Shown piece after piece: positions 9,301 to 15,716 of a stretch of DNA of 64,000 nt. How positions within the stretch are numbered: the first letter of the stretch is position 1; each line of letters starts with the position of its first letter. Under the pieces are notes generated by a model. It did no database searches, had not been told where the DNA came from, and saw only the letters and a list, made by a program, of their open reading frames with translations. This DNA comes from VRUE01 sp963805475 (GTDB lineage Bacteria > Actinomycetota > Thermoleophilia > Solirubrobacterales > 70-9): positions 1 to 64,000 of the forward strand of contig CAWDUO010000007.1 in NCBI GenBank assembly GCA_963805475.1, written 5' to 3'. Position numbers and translations under genes: made by a program.

Positions 9301-9558
9301 ATGACAGTCGTCAAGCACGCAATCGGTGAAATCGACGTCGTCAGGCTGCTCAACGACGTCGGCAGGTGGCCGGCTGGCACCGAGGGCACGGTGGTGAGCG
9401 ATCATGGCGACGTCAAGCTGGTCGAGATCGCCGACGATCGGGGTGTGATGCTCGACCTGATCTCGGTGCCCGAGCCGCGGCTGAAGCTGGTCGTCAAATA
9501 CAGCGACTCCACAACCCGGGAGCCGCGGGTGTCACCTGTGGCGTGCCGGTCGAGCTGA
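9301..9558 (+). CDS. DUF4926-type small protein, copy 2
   Basis: 85 aa. EIDVVRLLNDVG, WPAGTEGTVVSDHG and VEIADDRGVMLDLISV match copy 1. ATG follows TTGGAGGAACG, a good ribosome-binding site. The last 15-18 residues (TREPRVSPVACRSS) do not match copy 1. They arise because the frame runs out of phase into the remnant of another DUF6883-type gene at 9528, so the natural C-terminus was probably replaced by a recombination junction near 9510. With the gene just upstream it forms the only complete DUF6883-DUF4926 pair of the window. Confidence 0.75.
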   Translation: MTVVKHAIGEIDVVRLLNDVGRWPAGTEGTVVSDHGDVKLVEIADDRGVMLDLISVPEPRLKLVVKYSDSTTREPRVSPVACRSS

Positions 9559-9656
9559 CGATCGAGGGGCGCGCGGCGAGGGTGATCACCGCTTGGCACT
9601 ACGCAGACGAGCTGGCCGCGCCGCGCCTGGTGACGGCCTACCCCAGGCCCTACAAT
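9528..9656 (+). pseudogene. Second 3' remnant of a DUF6883-type gene
   Basis: The frame reads GVTCGVPVELTIEGRAARVI, then TAWHYADELAAPRLVTAYPR. This aligns to the C-terminal third of the intact DUF6883 protein (VEVPVRG...RTAWELIDAEAAPRLVTAFL). No start codon, and the 5' part is missing. It overlaps the out-of-phase end of the DUF4926 gene. Confidence 0.65.
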
Positions 9657-9671
9657 CGAGGGGCTGTGGCC

Positions 9672-9887
9672 ATGTCGAAGAAAGAGTTGCTGGACCAGGT
9701 GAAGGACATGAGCGAGGAGGAGGCTTCCCAAGTTCGCCTCGTCTTCGCGCCGGAGTGGCCGTCGAAGGCGACCTCGATCGAGGAGATGCGCAAGCGGATC
9801 GGCACCCGGGCGATGAGCCCGGAGGAGTCCGAGGAGTTCTGGCGCGAGCACGGGCCGCTCATGCAGCCCGCCGACGGCGAGGGGTAG
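9672..9887 (+). CDS. Small acidic protein, possible antitoxin-like
   Basis: 71 aa starting MSKKELLDQVKDMSEEEASQ and ending PLMQPADGEG, charged and probably helical. The opening resembles small antitoxin-type proteins with an LL..V..MSEEE helix, but I cannot assign a family. A TACAAT box lies 15 nt before the ATG. No toxin gene follows; instead the last 13 codons of a Uma2 gene come 17 nt later. It may be the survivor of a disrupted pair. Confidence 0.4.
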   Translation: MSKKELLDQVKDMSEEEASQVRLVFAPEWPSKATSIEEMRKRIGTRAMSPEESEEFWREHGPLMQPADGEG

Positions 9888-9904
9888 CGAGTGGCCGATG
9901 CGGC

Positions 9905-9943
9905 GGGACCGCCGAGCTCGCCGCCGCGATCGAGTGGCCGTAG
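9905..9943 (+). pseudogene. 3' scrap of a fifth Uma2 gene
   Basis: The last codons read GTAELAAAIEWP and stop, matching the tail of Uma2-4 (QLAAAIEWP) and the AEIDWP tails of copies 1 and 2. A family A palindrome follows, as at 13454. Only the 3' end survives. Confidence 0.6.
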
Positions 9944-9961
9944 GTCCCAGAGTCGTCGTTT

Positions 9962-9997
9962 TCGACTTTGTCCACACCAGGGTGTGGAAAAGGTCGA
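9962..9997. repeat. Palindromic repeat family A, copy 2
   Basis: Arms TCGACTTTGTCCACACC and GGTGTGGAAAAGGTCGA with two mismatches, preceded by GTCGTCGTTT. It follows the Uma2 3' scrap in exactly the same sequence context as the copy at 13454. Confidence 0.75.
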
Positions 9998-10010
9998 CAT
10001 CGAAGGCCGG

Positions 10011-10093
10011 GGGGAGAGTCCGGGCCGCCGAGGCCTTGGAGAGGCATGACCGCGTTCGGCAGACCCCGAGGAGGCGGGCGTTACACTCGCCTC
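10011..10093 (+). promoter_or_regulatory. Cassette promoter module, copy 4 (now cut off from hicB)
   Basis: GGGGAGAGTCCGGGCC, then CGGCAGACCCCGAGGAGG and TTACACT, six bases before ATGAG at 10094. Relative to the Uma2 modules it has one extra base before the -10 box, so the conserved block is not coding. The IS110 element follows immediately. Joining this module to ATGAG at 11596 would give hicB the same leaderless start geometry as Uma2-3. Confidence 0.6.
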
Positions 10094-10108
10094 ATGAGAC
10101 GCCCTGTG

Positions 10109-11320
10109 TCAACCCCCCGCTGGTTGAAGCCGGTTGGAATTGCCGTGGAGAGCGGAGTCATAGGGGACGCCGTCGCGCCAGCAGCGCCACAGAACGCGAA
10201 TCCAGGCCCGGCCGAGAGTGCGGATCGCGTGGGGGTGGTCCTGTCCTCTGGCGCGAGCCCTTCGATAGACCTCTCTGGCCCACGGGTGCCAGTGCCGGGT
10301 CGAGTCGGCAAGGGTCGCGACGGCGAGGCGAAGGCGCTTGTCGCAGGCCCGCCTGAAGGTCGCGACGCGCAGCTTGCCCGACTCCAAGGCGACGGGGCTC
10401 ATGCCGGCGTCGGCGGCCAGGGCGGCCTCGGTGGGATAGCGCCCACGACAGTCGCCCAACTCGGCGATCAGGGTCGCCGGGCAGATCGTCGTCTTGGGAT
10501 CGCGAAACAGCGGCCGGAAGACCGCCGCGTCGGGATGCGTCGCGAGCGCCTCGCGAATGCGGGCATCGAGCGCCGAGATCTTCGCGACGATCGGCCCAAG
10601 CGAGGCGAGCAGGCCCGCCACGACGGCGCTCCGCGCCTCGGTCTCCGCCGCTCCCGCGGTCCCCTGCGCCGCGGAGCGCATCCGCGCCACCAGCTCGGCG
10701 GGGTCGGTGCGGCCGCTATAGCCCTGTCGCTTGAGGAAGGCGCCCATGCGCCCCGGACCCAGCGCCTTGGCGCTCTCAGGGGTTGGGTAGCGCTCGAGGA
10801 AGGCAAGCGAGATCGGACTGTCGACCTCGCTGAAGATCAGCGCCCCGGGCCAAAAGGCCTGCAGCTGAGCGCGCAGCTGGTTGGCGAGCTCCACCCGGAC
10901 CCCGACCAGGTCCTCCCGCGCCCGCGTCAGCGTCCTGAGCGCCTTCGTCTTGTCGCTGTCGGGGACGAGCGCCCGGAAGCGGTGGGCGTCGGTGCGGGCC
11001 AGCTCGGCGAGCACGTAGGCGTCGAAGCGGTCGGACTTGCCGTGAGCGACCGCGAATCGCGGCCGGGCGGCTTTGACCTGATTGGGGTGGATCGCGAACA
11101 CCTCGAGGCCCGCGTCCAGCAGGCGCTCGACCAGGATGCCGTCGGGGCGCTCGATCGCCACCCGCGCGACCCCTGCCCGCGCGAGTCGGCGGGTGAGCTC
11201 GCTGATTCCGCGCTCGTCGTGGGTGACGGCGAAGCGCTGGATCGCCGCGCCCTCCTGGCTGACGCACACCTCGTGGGCCTCGCTGGCCCAGTCGATTCCC
11301 GCCGTCCTCGTTCCTGCCAT
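10109..11320 (-). CDS. IS110-family transposase (DEDD recombinase)
   Basis: 403 aa. The N-terminal RuvC-like DEDD domain shows GIDWASEAHEV, AIERPDGILVERLLDAG and KSDRFDAYVLAELAR. The C-terminal Transposase_20 domain carries GDCRGRYPTEAALAADAGMS with the serine region. The length is normal for a full enzyme and the frame is intact, so it may still be active. The start ATG (MAGTRTAGIDWA) has GAGGAAGC just upstream. IS110 enzymes cut and recombine at short target cores under the guidance of a structured RNA from the non-coding end. Only this copy is present in the window. Confidence 0.93.
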   Translation of the reverse strand: MAGTRTAGIDWASEAHEVCVSQEGAAIQRFAVTHDERGISELTRRLARAGVARVAIERPDGILVERLLDAGLEVFAIHPNQVKAARPRFAVAHGKSDRFDAYVLAELARTDAHRFRALVPDSDKTKALRTLTRAREDLVGVRVELANQLRAQLQAFWPGALIFSEVDSPISLAFLERYPTPESAKALGPGRMGAFLKRQGYSGRTDPAELVARMRSAAQGTAGAAETEARSAVVAGLLASLGPIVAKISALDARIREALATHPDAAVFRPLFRDPKTTICPATLIAELGDCRGRYPTEAALAADAGMSPVALESGKLRVATFRRACDKRLRLAVATLADSTRHWHPWAREVYRRARARGQDHPHAIRTLGRAWIRVLWRCWRDGVPYDSALHGNSNRLQPAGG

Positions 11321-11595
11321 GCTTCCTCCTCGGTCGATTCATCTCGGCTGACTGCCGGCCACGAGGAGCCGTTGCGCATGCTCATAGGGCGGTGCTCTCG
11401 GGCACCACGTCCTGTTGGCGCTTCAGGCGCCTCGCACCGCCGGGAGGCGCTGGTCTCATGCGGGCCGTCTATGCGGCAAGCGAACGTGGCGCTCTCCCGG
11501 CGGGGGTCGGCTCTCTTTGCTTCCCAGGATCCTGAGTCGGCCTCCCTTCGGTCGGCCTCATCCAGATCTCAGAAAGAACGGGGGGAGGATCTCCT
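11321..11595 (-). ncRNA. Candidate bridge RNA region in the IS110 left end
   Basis: Gene-free 275 nt upstream of the transposase and inside the inferred element. It contains several short inverted repeats, for example GGCGCTTCAGGCGCC, and GGCGCCTCGCACC paired with GGGAGGCGC. In characterised IS110-group elements this end encodes the bridge RNA that pairs with target and donor DNA. I can see the position and the potential for structure, not the exact RNA or its loops. Confidence 0.4.
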
Positions 11596-11823
11596 ATGAG
11601 CGATCCGCTTCATCTGACCATCGTCTACGAGGAAGGTGACGACGGTGGGATCGTCGTTTCGATCCCCGAGGTTCCTGGTGTGCTCAGCCAAGGCCGCACC
11701 CGCGAGGAGGCGCGCGAGATGATCCTCGACGCGCTGGCCGGGATGCTGGAGCTGCGCGCCGGTGAGCACAAGCCGGAGGGCAAGGCGGTCGGCAGCGAGT
11801 CGCTCGAGATCCTCACCGCGTGA
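11596..11823 (+). CDS. hicB: HicB-like antitoxin
   Basis: 75 aa. This is the classic HicB partial RNase H-like fold: LTIVYEEGDDGGIVVSIPEV, PGVLSQGRTREEAREMILDA, ending LEILTA. HicB binds and neutralises HicA and usually represses the operon. This short form has no obvious C-terminal DNA-binding tail. hicA overlaps its stop codon (GTGA), so the two are translated together. The IS110 element ends immediately before the ATG. Its original cassette promoter now lies 1.5 kb away at 10011-10093, and the gene is left with GGGGGAGGATCTCCT from the element as a possible ribosome-binding site. Confidence 0.88.
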   Translation: MSDPLHLTIVYEEGDDGGIVVSIPEVPGVLSQGRTREEAREMILDALAGMLELRAGEHKPEGKAVGSESLEILTA

Positions 11824-12014
11824 AGCGCCGCGATCTGGAACGGCACCTGCGAGGGCAGGGGGCACGACTCCTGCGCGAGGGCGGGCGCCATAGTTACTGG
11901 GGCTTCGACCAGGAGCGTTCGACGGCGGTGCCACGGCACCGCGAGATCCAGTGGCAGCTGGCGCGCGAGATCTGCAAGCAACTGGGAGTGCCGGCGCCGA
12001 CTGGGTCACGCTAG
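11820..12014 (+). CDS. hicA: HicA-like mRNA interferase toxin
   Basis: 64 aa. It has the dsRBD-like HicA layout: MKRRDLERHLRGQGARLLRE, then GGRHSYWG containing the catalytic histidine, and a C-terminal helix (AREICKQLGVPAP). HicA cleaves mRNA when free of HicB. GTG at 11820 overlaps the hicB stop by 4 nt. Size and motif are intact, so the toxin is probably functional. Expression may depend on read-through from the inserted IS110 element. Confidence 0.88.
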   Translation: MKRRDLERHLRGQGARLLREGGRHSYWGFDQERSTAVPRHREIQWQLAREICKQLGVPAPTGSR

Positions 12015-12069
12015 CGGGCGGGCGCAGCCTGAAGCTCTACCCACCCCCTCCCATAGAGCGCCGTTCAGG

Positions 12070-12150
12070 GGGGAGAGTCTCGGCCGCTGGGGGCTTAGGG
12101 GGGCGTGACTTCGCTTGGCGGACCCCGAGGAGGCGGGCTACCCTTTGTCT
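12070..12150 (+). promoter_or_regulatory. Cassette promoter module, copy 5 (Uma2-4)
   Basis: GGGGAGAGTCTCGG, then TTGGCGGACCCCGAGGAGG and TACCCT at 12139-12144, with GTG at 12151 six bases later. It begins about 55 nt after the hicA stop. Confidence 0.65.
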
Positions 12151-12699
12151 GTGGCGACGCTGGTGCTCGAACCGAACATGCCGGAGATCGAGGCGCTGAA
12201 GGAGCGGCGCCGGCTCTCCGGGATCGACCGGCTGGATGAGGTCTGGGAGGGCGTGCTGCACATGGTCCCTGCGCCTCATGGCCGTCACGCGGCGATCGCC
12301 CAGCAGCTGGCCGTGCGGCTGGACGGGCCGGCGCGCGCCGCAGGGCTGAAGCCGGCGATGGGTGAGTTCAACCTCGGCGAGTCCGAGGAGGACTTCCGCG
12401 TCCCCGACGGGGGGATCCACCGCCCGGGCCCCGACCGGCTCTGGTACCCGACCGCAGCGCTCGTCGTCGAGATCGTCTCCCCCGAGGACGAGAGCTGGCA
12501 AAAGCTCCCCTTCTATGCGGCGCACGGAGTCGACGAGGTGCTGATCGTCGACCCCGTCGACCGCAAGGTCCACTGGCTGGCGCTGACAGACGACGAGGGC
12601 GTCCCCTCGAGCGCGGGCGGCGGGTACCGCGAGATCGAGCGCAGCGCCCTGGTCGCCCTCGGCCCCGCCCAGCTCGCCGCCGCGATCGAGTGGCCGTAG
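12151..12699 (+). CDS. Uma2 family PD-(D/E)XK nuclease, copy 4
   Basis: 182 aa. DFRVPDGG and VVEIVSPEDESWQKLPFYAA with GVDEVLIVDP retain all core residues. The opening block is nearly identical to copies 1-3. The central part (GRHAAIAQQLAVRLDGPARA) is closest to copy 1. The C-terminal insert is different again (TDDEGVPSSAGGG). GTG start with the -10 box six bases upstream. It is separated from copies 1-3 by the IS110 and hicBA and is convergent with the nucleotidyltransferase gene, whose stop lies 17 nt beyond. Confidence 0.85.
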   Translation: MATLVLEPNMPEIEALKERRRLSGIDRLDEVWEGVLHMVPAPHGRHAAIAQQLAVRLDGPARAAGLKPAMGEFNLGESEEDFRVPDGGIHRPGPDRLWYPTAALVVEIVSPEDESWQKLPFYAAHGVDEVLIVDPVDRKVHWLALTDDEGVPSSAGGGYREIERSALVALGPAQLAAAIEWP

Positions 12700-12715
12700 G
12701 GCGCGGGACTTCGCT

Positions 12716-13213
12716 CTACCCGCCCGCGGTGTCCTCGGGATGGGCGATCTCCAGGGCCTCCAGGTCGAGCCGATCGAGCGGCCGGCCCGCCGCCCGCTTC
12801 ATCGCCCTCAGGTCCTCGAGCGAGCAGACCTTGACCTGGATTCCCTCGAGCTCGGTATCCGCCGCCCTGGGAGCCAACTCGTCGTACCTGGGGATCTGCG
12901 GCAGGCCCTGGAGGACGTCCACCTCGCCCAGGCTCGTCCTCACCAGCGTCTTGTCGCCGACTCGCAGGAACGTCTTGACCGCCGCGGGCTTCAGGACTCC
13001 GTCGCCGACGACAACGCGCCCGTCCAAATCCTCGAGCACCTCCGCGAGGCGCTTCAAGTTGTCGGCCGAGGGGTCGGGGACGATGTCGAGGTCGTCGGTC
13101 CCTCGCACATGCCCCCAGGCGCCCACGGCGAGGCCGCCGACGACGACGTATCGCACACCGGATTCGTTGAGGCGCTCGAGCAGTGCGAGGGGGCGAAAGA
13201 CCGGTGTGGTCAC
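12716..13213 (-). CDS. Nucleotidyltransferase-fold protein, probable toxin of a two-gene module
   Basis: 165 aa. It shows the nucleotidyltransferase signature: YVVVGGLAVGAWGHVRGTDD followed by LDIVPD, that is GG...G..R and DxD. Later it has LGEVDVLQGLP and KRAAGRPLDRLDLEALE. It resembles the MNT/AbiEii-like and DUF6036-type proteins that act as toxins by modifying RNA or proteins. GTG at 13213 overlaps the stop of the 59-aa gene upstream (GTGA), so the two form a translationally coupled pair. The exact activity cannot be read from sequence. Confidence 0.75.
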   Translation of the reverse strand: MTTPVFRPLALLERLNESGVRYVVVGGLAVGAWGHVRGTDDLDIVPDPSADNLKRLAEVLEDLDGRVVVGDGVLKPAAVKTFLRVGDKTLVRTSLGEVDVLQGLPQIPRYDELAPRAADTELEGIQVKVCSLEDLRAMKRAAGRPLDRLDLEALEIAHPEDTAGG

Positions 13214-13389
13214 TTGCCCCGAGCGGCCCCGGCGAATTTGCAGAGGAACTCGCTCAGATTGATCGCCTCCGCCAGGTTCACGCTCATCGGTCGTTCGGCG
13301 TCTTCGCGAATCCTGGCGCGGCGGACGAGCTCGTTGTCCCGCCACGGGTCGCCCTTGGGCGGGACCGGCGTGATGATGTCTCGCTTCAT
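13210..13389 (-). CDS. 59-aa partner of the nucleotidyltransferase, probable antitoxin
   Basis: Reads MKRDIITPVPPKGDPWRDNE, then LVRRARIREDAERPMSVNLA and EAINLSEFLCKFAGAARGK. Small, charged and helical. It precedes the nucleotidyltransferase gene with a 4-nt overlap, as an antitoxin would. TATCGT lies 7 nt before the ATG at 13389, fitting a leaderless promoter. An analogous but unrelated-looking 62-aa gene precedes the truncated nucleotidyltransferase at 23445. No known domain recognised. Confidence 0.6.
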   Translation of the reverse strand: MKRDIITPVPPKGDPWRDNELVRRARIREDAERPMSVNLAEAINLSEFLCKFAGAARGK

Positions 13390-13723
13390 CGAGAACACGA
13401 TAACGCCGGGCGAGCCGAGATCGGGGTGGCCGTAGGTCCCAGGGTCATCGTTTTCGACTTTGTCCACACCAGAGGGTGGAGAAAGTCGACATCGCAGGCG
13501 CGGGGCGGAGGACTATTGGGACGTAGGCGGACCGATTGGTTGGACGCGGAGTCGCAGGATCGCGGAGGGGGGCTTGAATGCAGGCCGGATTTGGCATTAG
13601 AATGCGCCTAGCACGGGCCGGGGTAGGAGCGAGATCTCTGACTTCGAGCCATATGCGTACCGGTTCCGAGCGGCCGCCCGACGGGCGCGCGGCGCGGGAA
13701 AAAGCGCGGCTATCGTGCCGCCG
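13390..13723. other. Gene-free stretch closing the cassette island
   Basis: At 13415-13453 the sequence matches the 3' end of the Uma2 cassettes (GTGGCCGTAGGTCCCAG, as at 9934-9950) and leads into a family A palindrome, so it is the footprint of a sixth, deleted Uma2 unit. The rest, to the double TetR gene, shows nothing coding. TATCGT at 13711-13716 is a likely -10 box for that gene. Confidence 0.5.
13454..13489. repeat. Palindromic repeat family A, copy 3
   Basis: TCGACTTTGTCCACACC and GGTGGAGAAAGTCGA around AGAG. The 30 nt before it match those before copy 2 almost base for base, showing that Uma2 3' end and palindrome were duplicated together. Confidence 0.75.
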
Positions 13724-15010
13724 ATGGTGCGGACGCCGTGGGGGGATTCGAGCGGGCTGCGGGACCGGATGATGCCGCCCGGTCGCGGCACGCCGCGCGA
13801 GGAGGCGGACCGCAACCAGCGCGAGCGGCTGTTCGGCGCGACGGTCGCGGTGGTCGCCGAGAACGGCTACGAGGCGACGACGGTTGCCGACCTGGTCGAG
13901 CTCTCCGGCGTCTCGCGCAGCGCCTTCTACCGCCACTTCGAGGACAAGCAGGCGTGCTTCCTGGCGGCGATCGAGTCGCTGGTGCAGCCGTCGCTCGACG
14001 TGGTCGAGGCGGGGCTGGACGGGGAGCGCGGGGCCGACCCGGAGCGGGCGCGCGCCGCCTTCGAAGCGCTGATCGAGCGGATCGTGCGCCAGCCGGCGGC
14101 GGCGAAGATGTGCTTCGTCGAGGTCTACGCGGCGGGGGCGCCGGGCGTCGCCGTGGTCGACCGGACGCTGGACGCCTTCGAGGCGCTGGTGACCCGGTTG
14201 CTGGAGCAGACGCCGGGGCACGAGGGGATGCCGCGCGAGCTCGTGCGGGCGTTGATCGGCGGCGTGCAGAAGGTGATCCACAAGCGGCTGTACCGGGGCA
14301 CGGAGGCCGAGCTGCCGGAGCTGGCCCCGCAGCTGTGGGACTGGCTCTTCCTCTACCCCCCTCCCCCCGGCCCGCTGCGCCCGGCGCGGCGCCGGCAGCG
14401 GCGGCCGCGTCCCTTCGAGGAGCGCCAGGCGACGTCCAACCCGGCCGAGCGGCTGCTGCGGGCGTTCGCCGCGGTGGTCGCCGAGAAGGGCTACCCGGAG
14501 ACGACCGTGGCCGAGGTGGTCGAGCGGGCGAAGACCTCCCAGCGCACCTTCTACGAGAACTTCGCCAACAGGGAGGACGCGATGGTGGCGGCGCTCGACA
14601 GCGGCGCCTCCCAGATGCTGGCGGCGGCGCTGCCGGCCTACCGGCGGGCGACCGGCTGGGAGCACGCGGTGCGGGCGACGCAGGAGGCGATGTTCAGCTT
14701 CGGCGTCGGCGAGCCCGAGTACGCGCGGCTGGGCGCGGTCGAGATGTACGCGGGCGGGATGCGGGCGCTGGAGCAGCGCGAGCGGGTGACCGAAGGGATG
14801 GAGGGCCTGCTGGCGGAGGGCTACCAGCGGGCGCCGGGCCTGCCGGCGGTGACCGCCGAGGCGATCGGCGGCGCCCTCTACGCGCTCTTCTACGACTGGG
14901 TGAAGGAGAAGGGCGCCGAGCGCCTGGCGGAGATGGTCCCCTGGGCCGTCTACATAACCCTCGCCCCGTTCCTCGGCGCCGACGACGCGTTCGCGGTGGC
15001 GACGGAGTAG
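13724..15010 (+). CDS. Tandem double TetR-family transcriptional regulator
   Basis: 428 aa with two complete TetR units in one chain. Unit 1 has an HTH at about residues 25-70 (LFGATVAVVAENGYEATTVA, VSRSAFYRHFEDK) and a ligand domain to about 205. After a Pro/Arg linker (PPPPGPLRPARRRQRRPRP), unit 2 has an HTH at about 240-285 (TTVAEVVERAKTSQRTFYEN) and its own ligand domain. Such a protein could bind DNA as a pseudo-dimer. ATG at 13724 lies 7 nt after TATCGT. A GTG at 13715 is possible but would sit inside that box. Neighbours give no clear target; an HTH-less relative lies at 17004. Confidence 0.85.
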   Translation: MVRTPWGDSSGLRDRMMPPGRGTPREEADRNQRERLFGATVAVVAENGYEATTVADLVELSGVSRSAFYRHFEDKQACFLAAIESLVQPSLDVVEAGLDGERGADPERARAAFEALIERIVRQPAAAKMCFVEVYAAGAPGVAVVDRTLDAFEALVTRLLEQTPGHEGMPRELVRALIGGVQKVIHKRLYRGTEAELPELAPQLWDWLFLYPPPPGPLRPARRRQRRPRPFEERQATSNPAERLLRAFAAVVAEKGYPETTVAEVVERAKTSQRTFYENFANREDAMVAALDSGASQMLAAALPAYRRATGWEHAVRATQEAMFSFGVGEPEYARLGAVEMYAGGMRALEQRERVTEGMEGLLAEGYQRAPGLPAVTAEAIGGALYALFYDWVKEKGAERLAEMVPWAVYITLAPFLGADDAFAVATE

Positions 15011-15020
15011 CGGCGGCGGG

Positions 15021-15716
15021 TCAGCGGGCGCCGAAGCGGCGTTCGCGGGAGGCGAACTCGGCGAGGGCGGCGGCGAAGGAGCGGGTCGAGAAGTCGGGCC
15101 AGAGCTCGTCGGTGAAGACCAGCTCCGCGTAGGCGGCCTGCCAGAGCAGGTAGTTGGAGAGGCGGCGCTCGCCGCCGGTGCGGACGATCAGCTCGGGGTC
15201 GTGCATGTCGGGGGCGTAGAGGCGGGCGCGGAACTCCTCCTCGGTGCGGCCCTCGAAGCCGGCGGCGGCGCGCAGGATCTCCGCCCGGCCGCCGTAGTTG
15301 AAGGGGACGAAGAAGGAGATGCGCTCGTTGGCGGCGGTCAGCGTTTCGGCCCGCTCGAAGCGCTCGACCAGGGCCGGCGGGACGGGCGCGCCGCGGTCGC
15401 CGATGAAGCGCAGGCGGACGCCTTCGGCGTGCAGCTCCGGGGCGACGCGGTCGATGTACTCGCAGAGCAGGTCGATCAGGCCGCGGACCTCCTGCGGCGA
15501 GCGCGACCAGTTCTCGGTCGAGAAGGCGTAGACGGTGAGCTCGCGGACGCCCCACTCGGCGGCGTCGTGGAGGCGGCGGCGGACCGTCTCGGCGCCGGCG
15601 CGGTGCCCGTCTCCGACCGAGAGCCCGCGGGCGCGCGCCCAACGGCCGTTGCCGTCGGTGATGATCGCGACGTGGCGCGGCGCGCCCGGCGGCGGCGTGG
15701 GAGCGGGCTCAGTCAC
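15021..15716 (-). CDS. uppS: Undecaprenyl-diphosphate synthase family cis-prenyltransferase
   Basis: 231 aa. Makes long-chain Z-polyprenyl diphosphates from IPP for the cell-wall lipid carrier. Conserved blocks are visible: TDGNGRWARARGLSVGDGHR, LTVYAFSTENWSRSPQEVRG and RTGGERRLSNYLLWQAAYAE with DELWPDF. GTG at 15716 overlaps the end of the DUF2600 gene by 8 nt (GTGACTGA), so the two are co-translated. With that partner the enzyme could supply a dedicated prenyl chain instead of, or besides, the wall lipid carrier. No second uppS is visible in the window. The frame is intact. Confidence 0.93.
   Translation of the reverse strand: MTEPAPTPPPGAPRHVAIITDGNGRWARARGLSVGDGHRAGAETVRRRLHDAAEWGVRELTVYAFSTENWSRSPQEVRGLIDLLCEYIDRVAPELHAEGVRLRFIGDRGAPVPPALVERFERAETLTAANERISFFVPFNYGGRAEILRAAAGFEGRTEEEFRARLYAPDMHDPELIVRTGGERRLSNYLLWQAAYAELVFTDELWPDFSTRSFAAALAEFASRERRFGAR

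Larger units (their letters stand above)
10099..11595 (-). mobile_element. IS110-family insertion sequence, about 1.5 kb
   Basis: Boundaries are inferred: ATGAG occurs at 10094-10098 just after a cassette promoter module and again at 11596-11600 as the first codons of hicB, so the element lies between. The transposase is on the minus strand with only about 10 nt after its stop (right end) and about 275 nt before its start (left end). That layout is typical of the IS110 group, which lacks terminal inverted repeats. None are seen here. Confidence 0.65.

Noticed and set aside
5934..13490. An integron-type cassette array with attC sites.
   Set aside because: The palindromes lack the attC core GTTRRRY layout, also occur far away inside core genes, and no tyrosine integrase is present.
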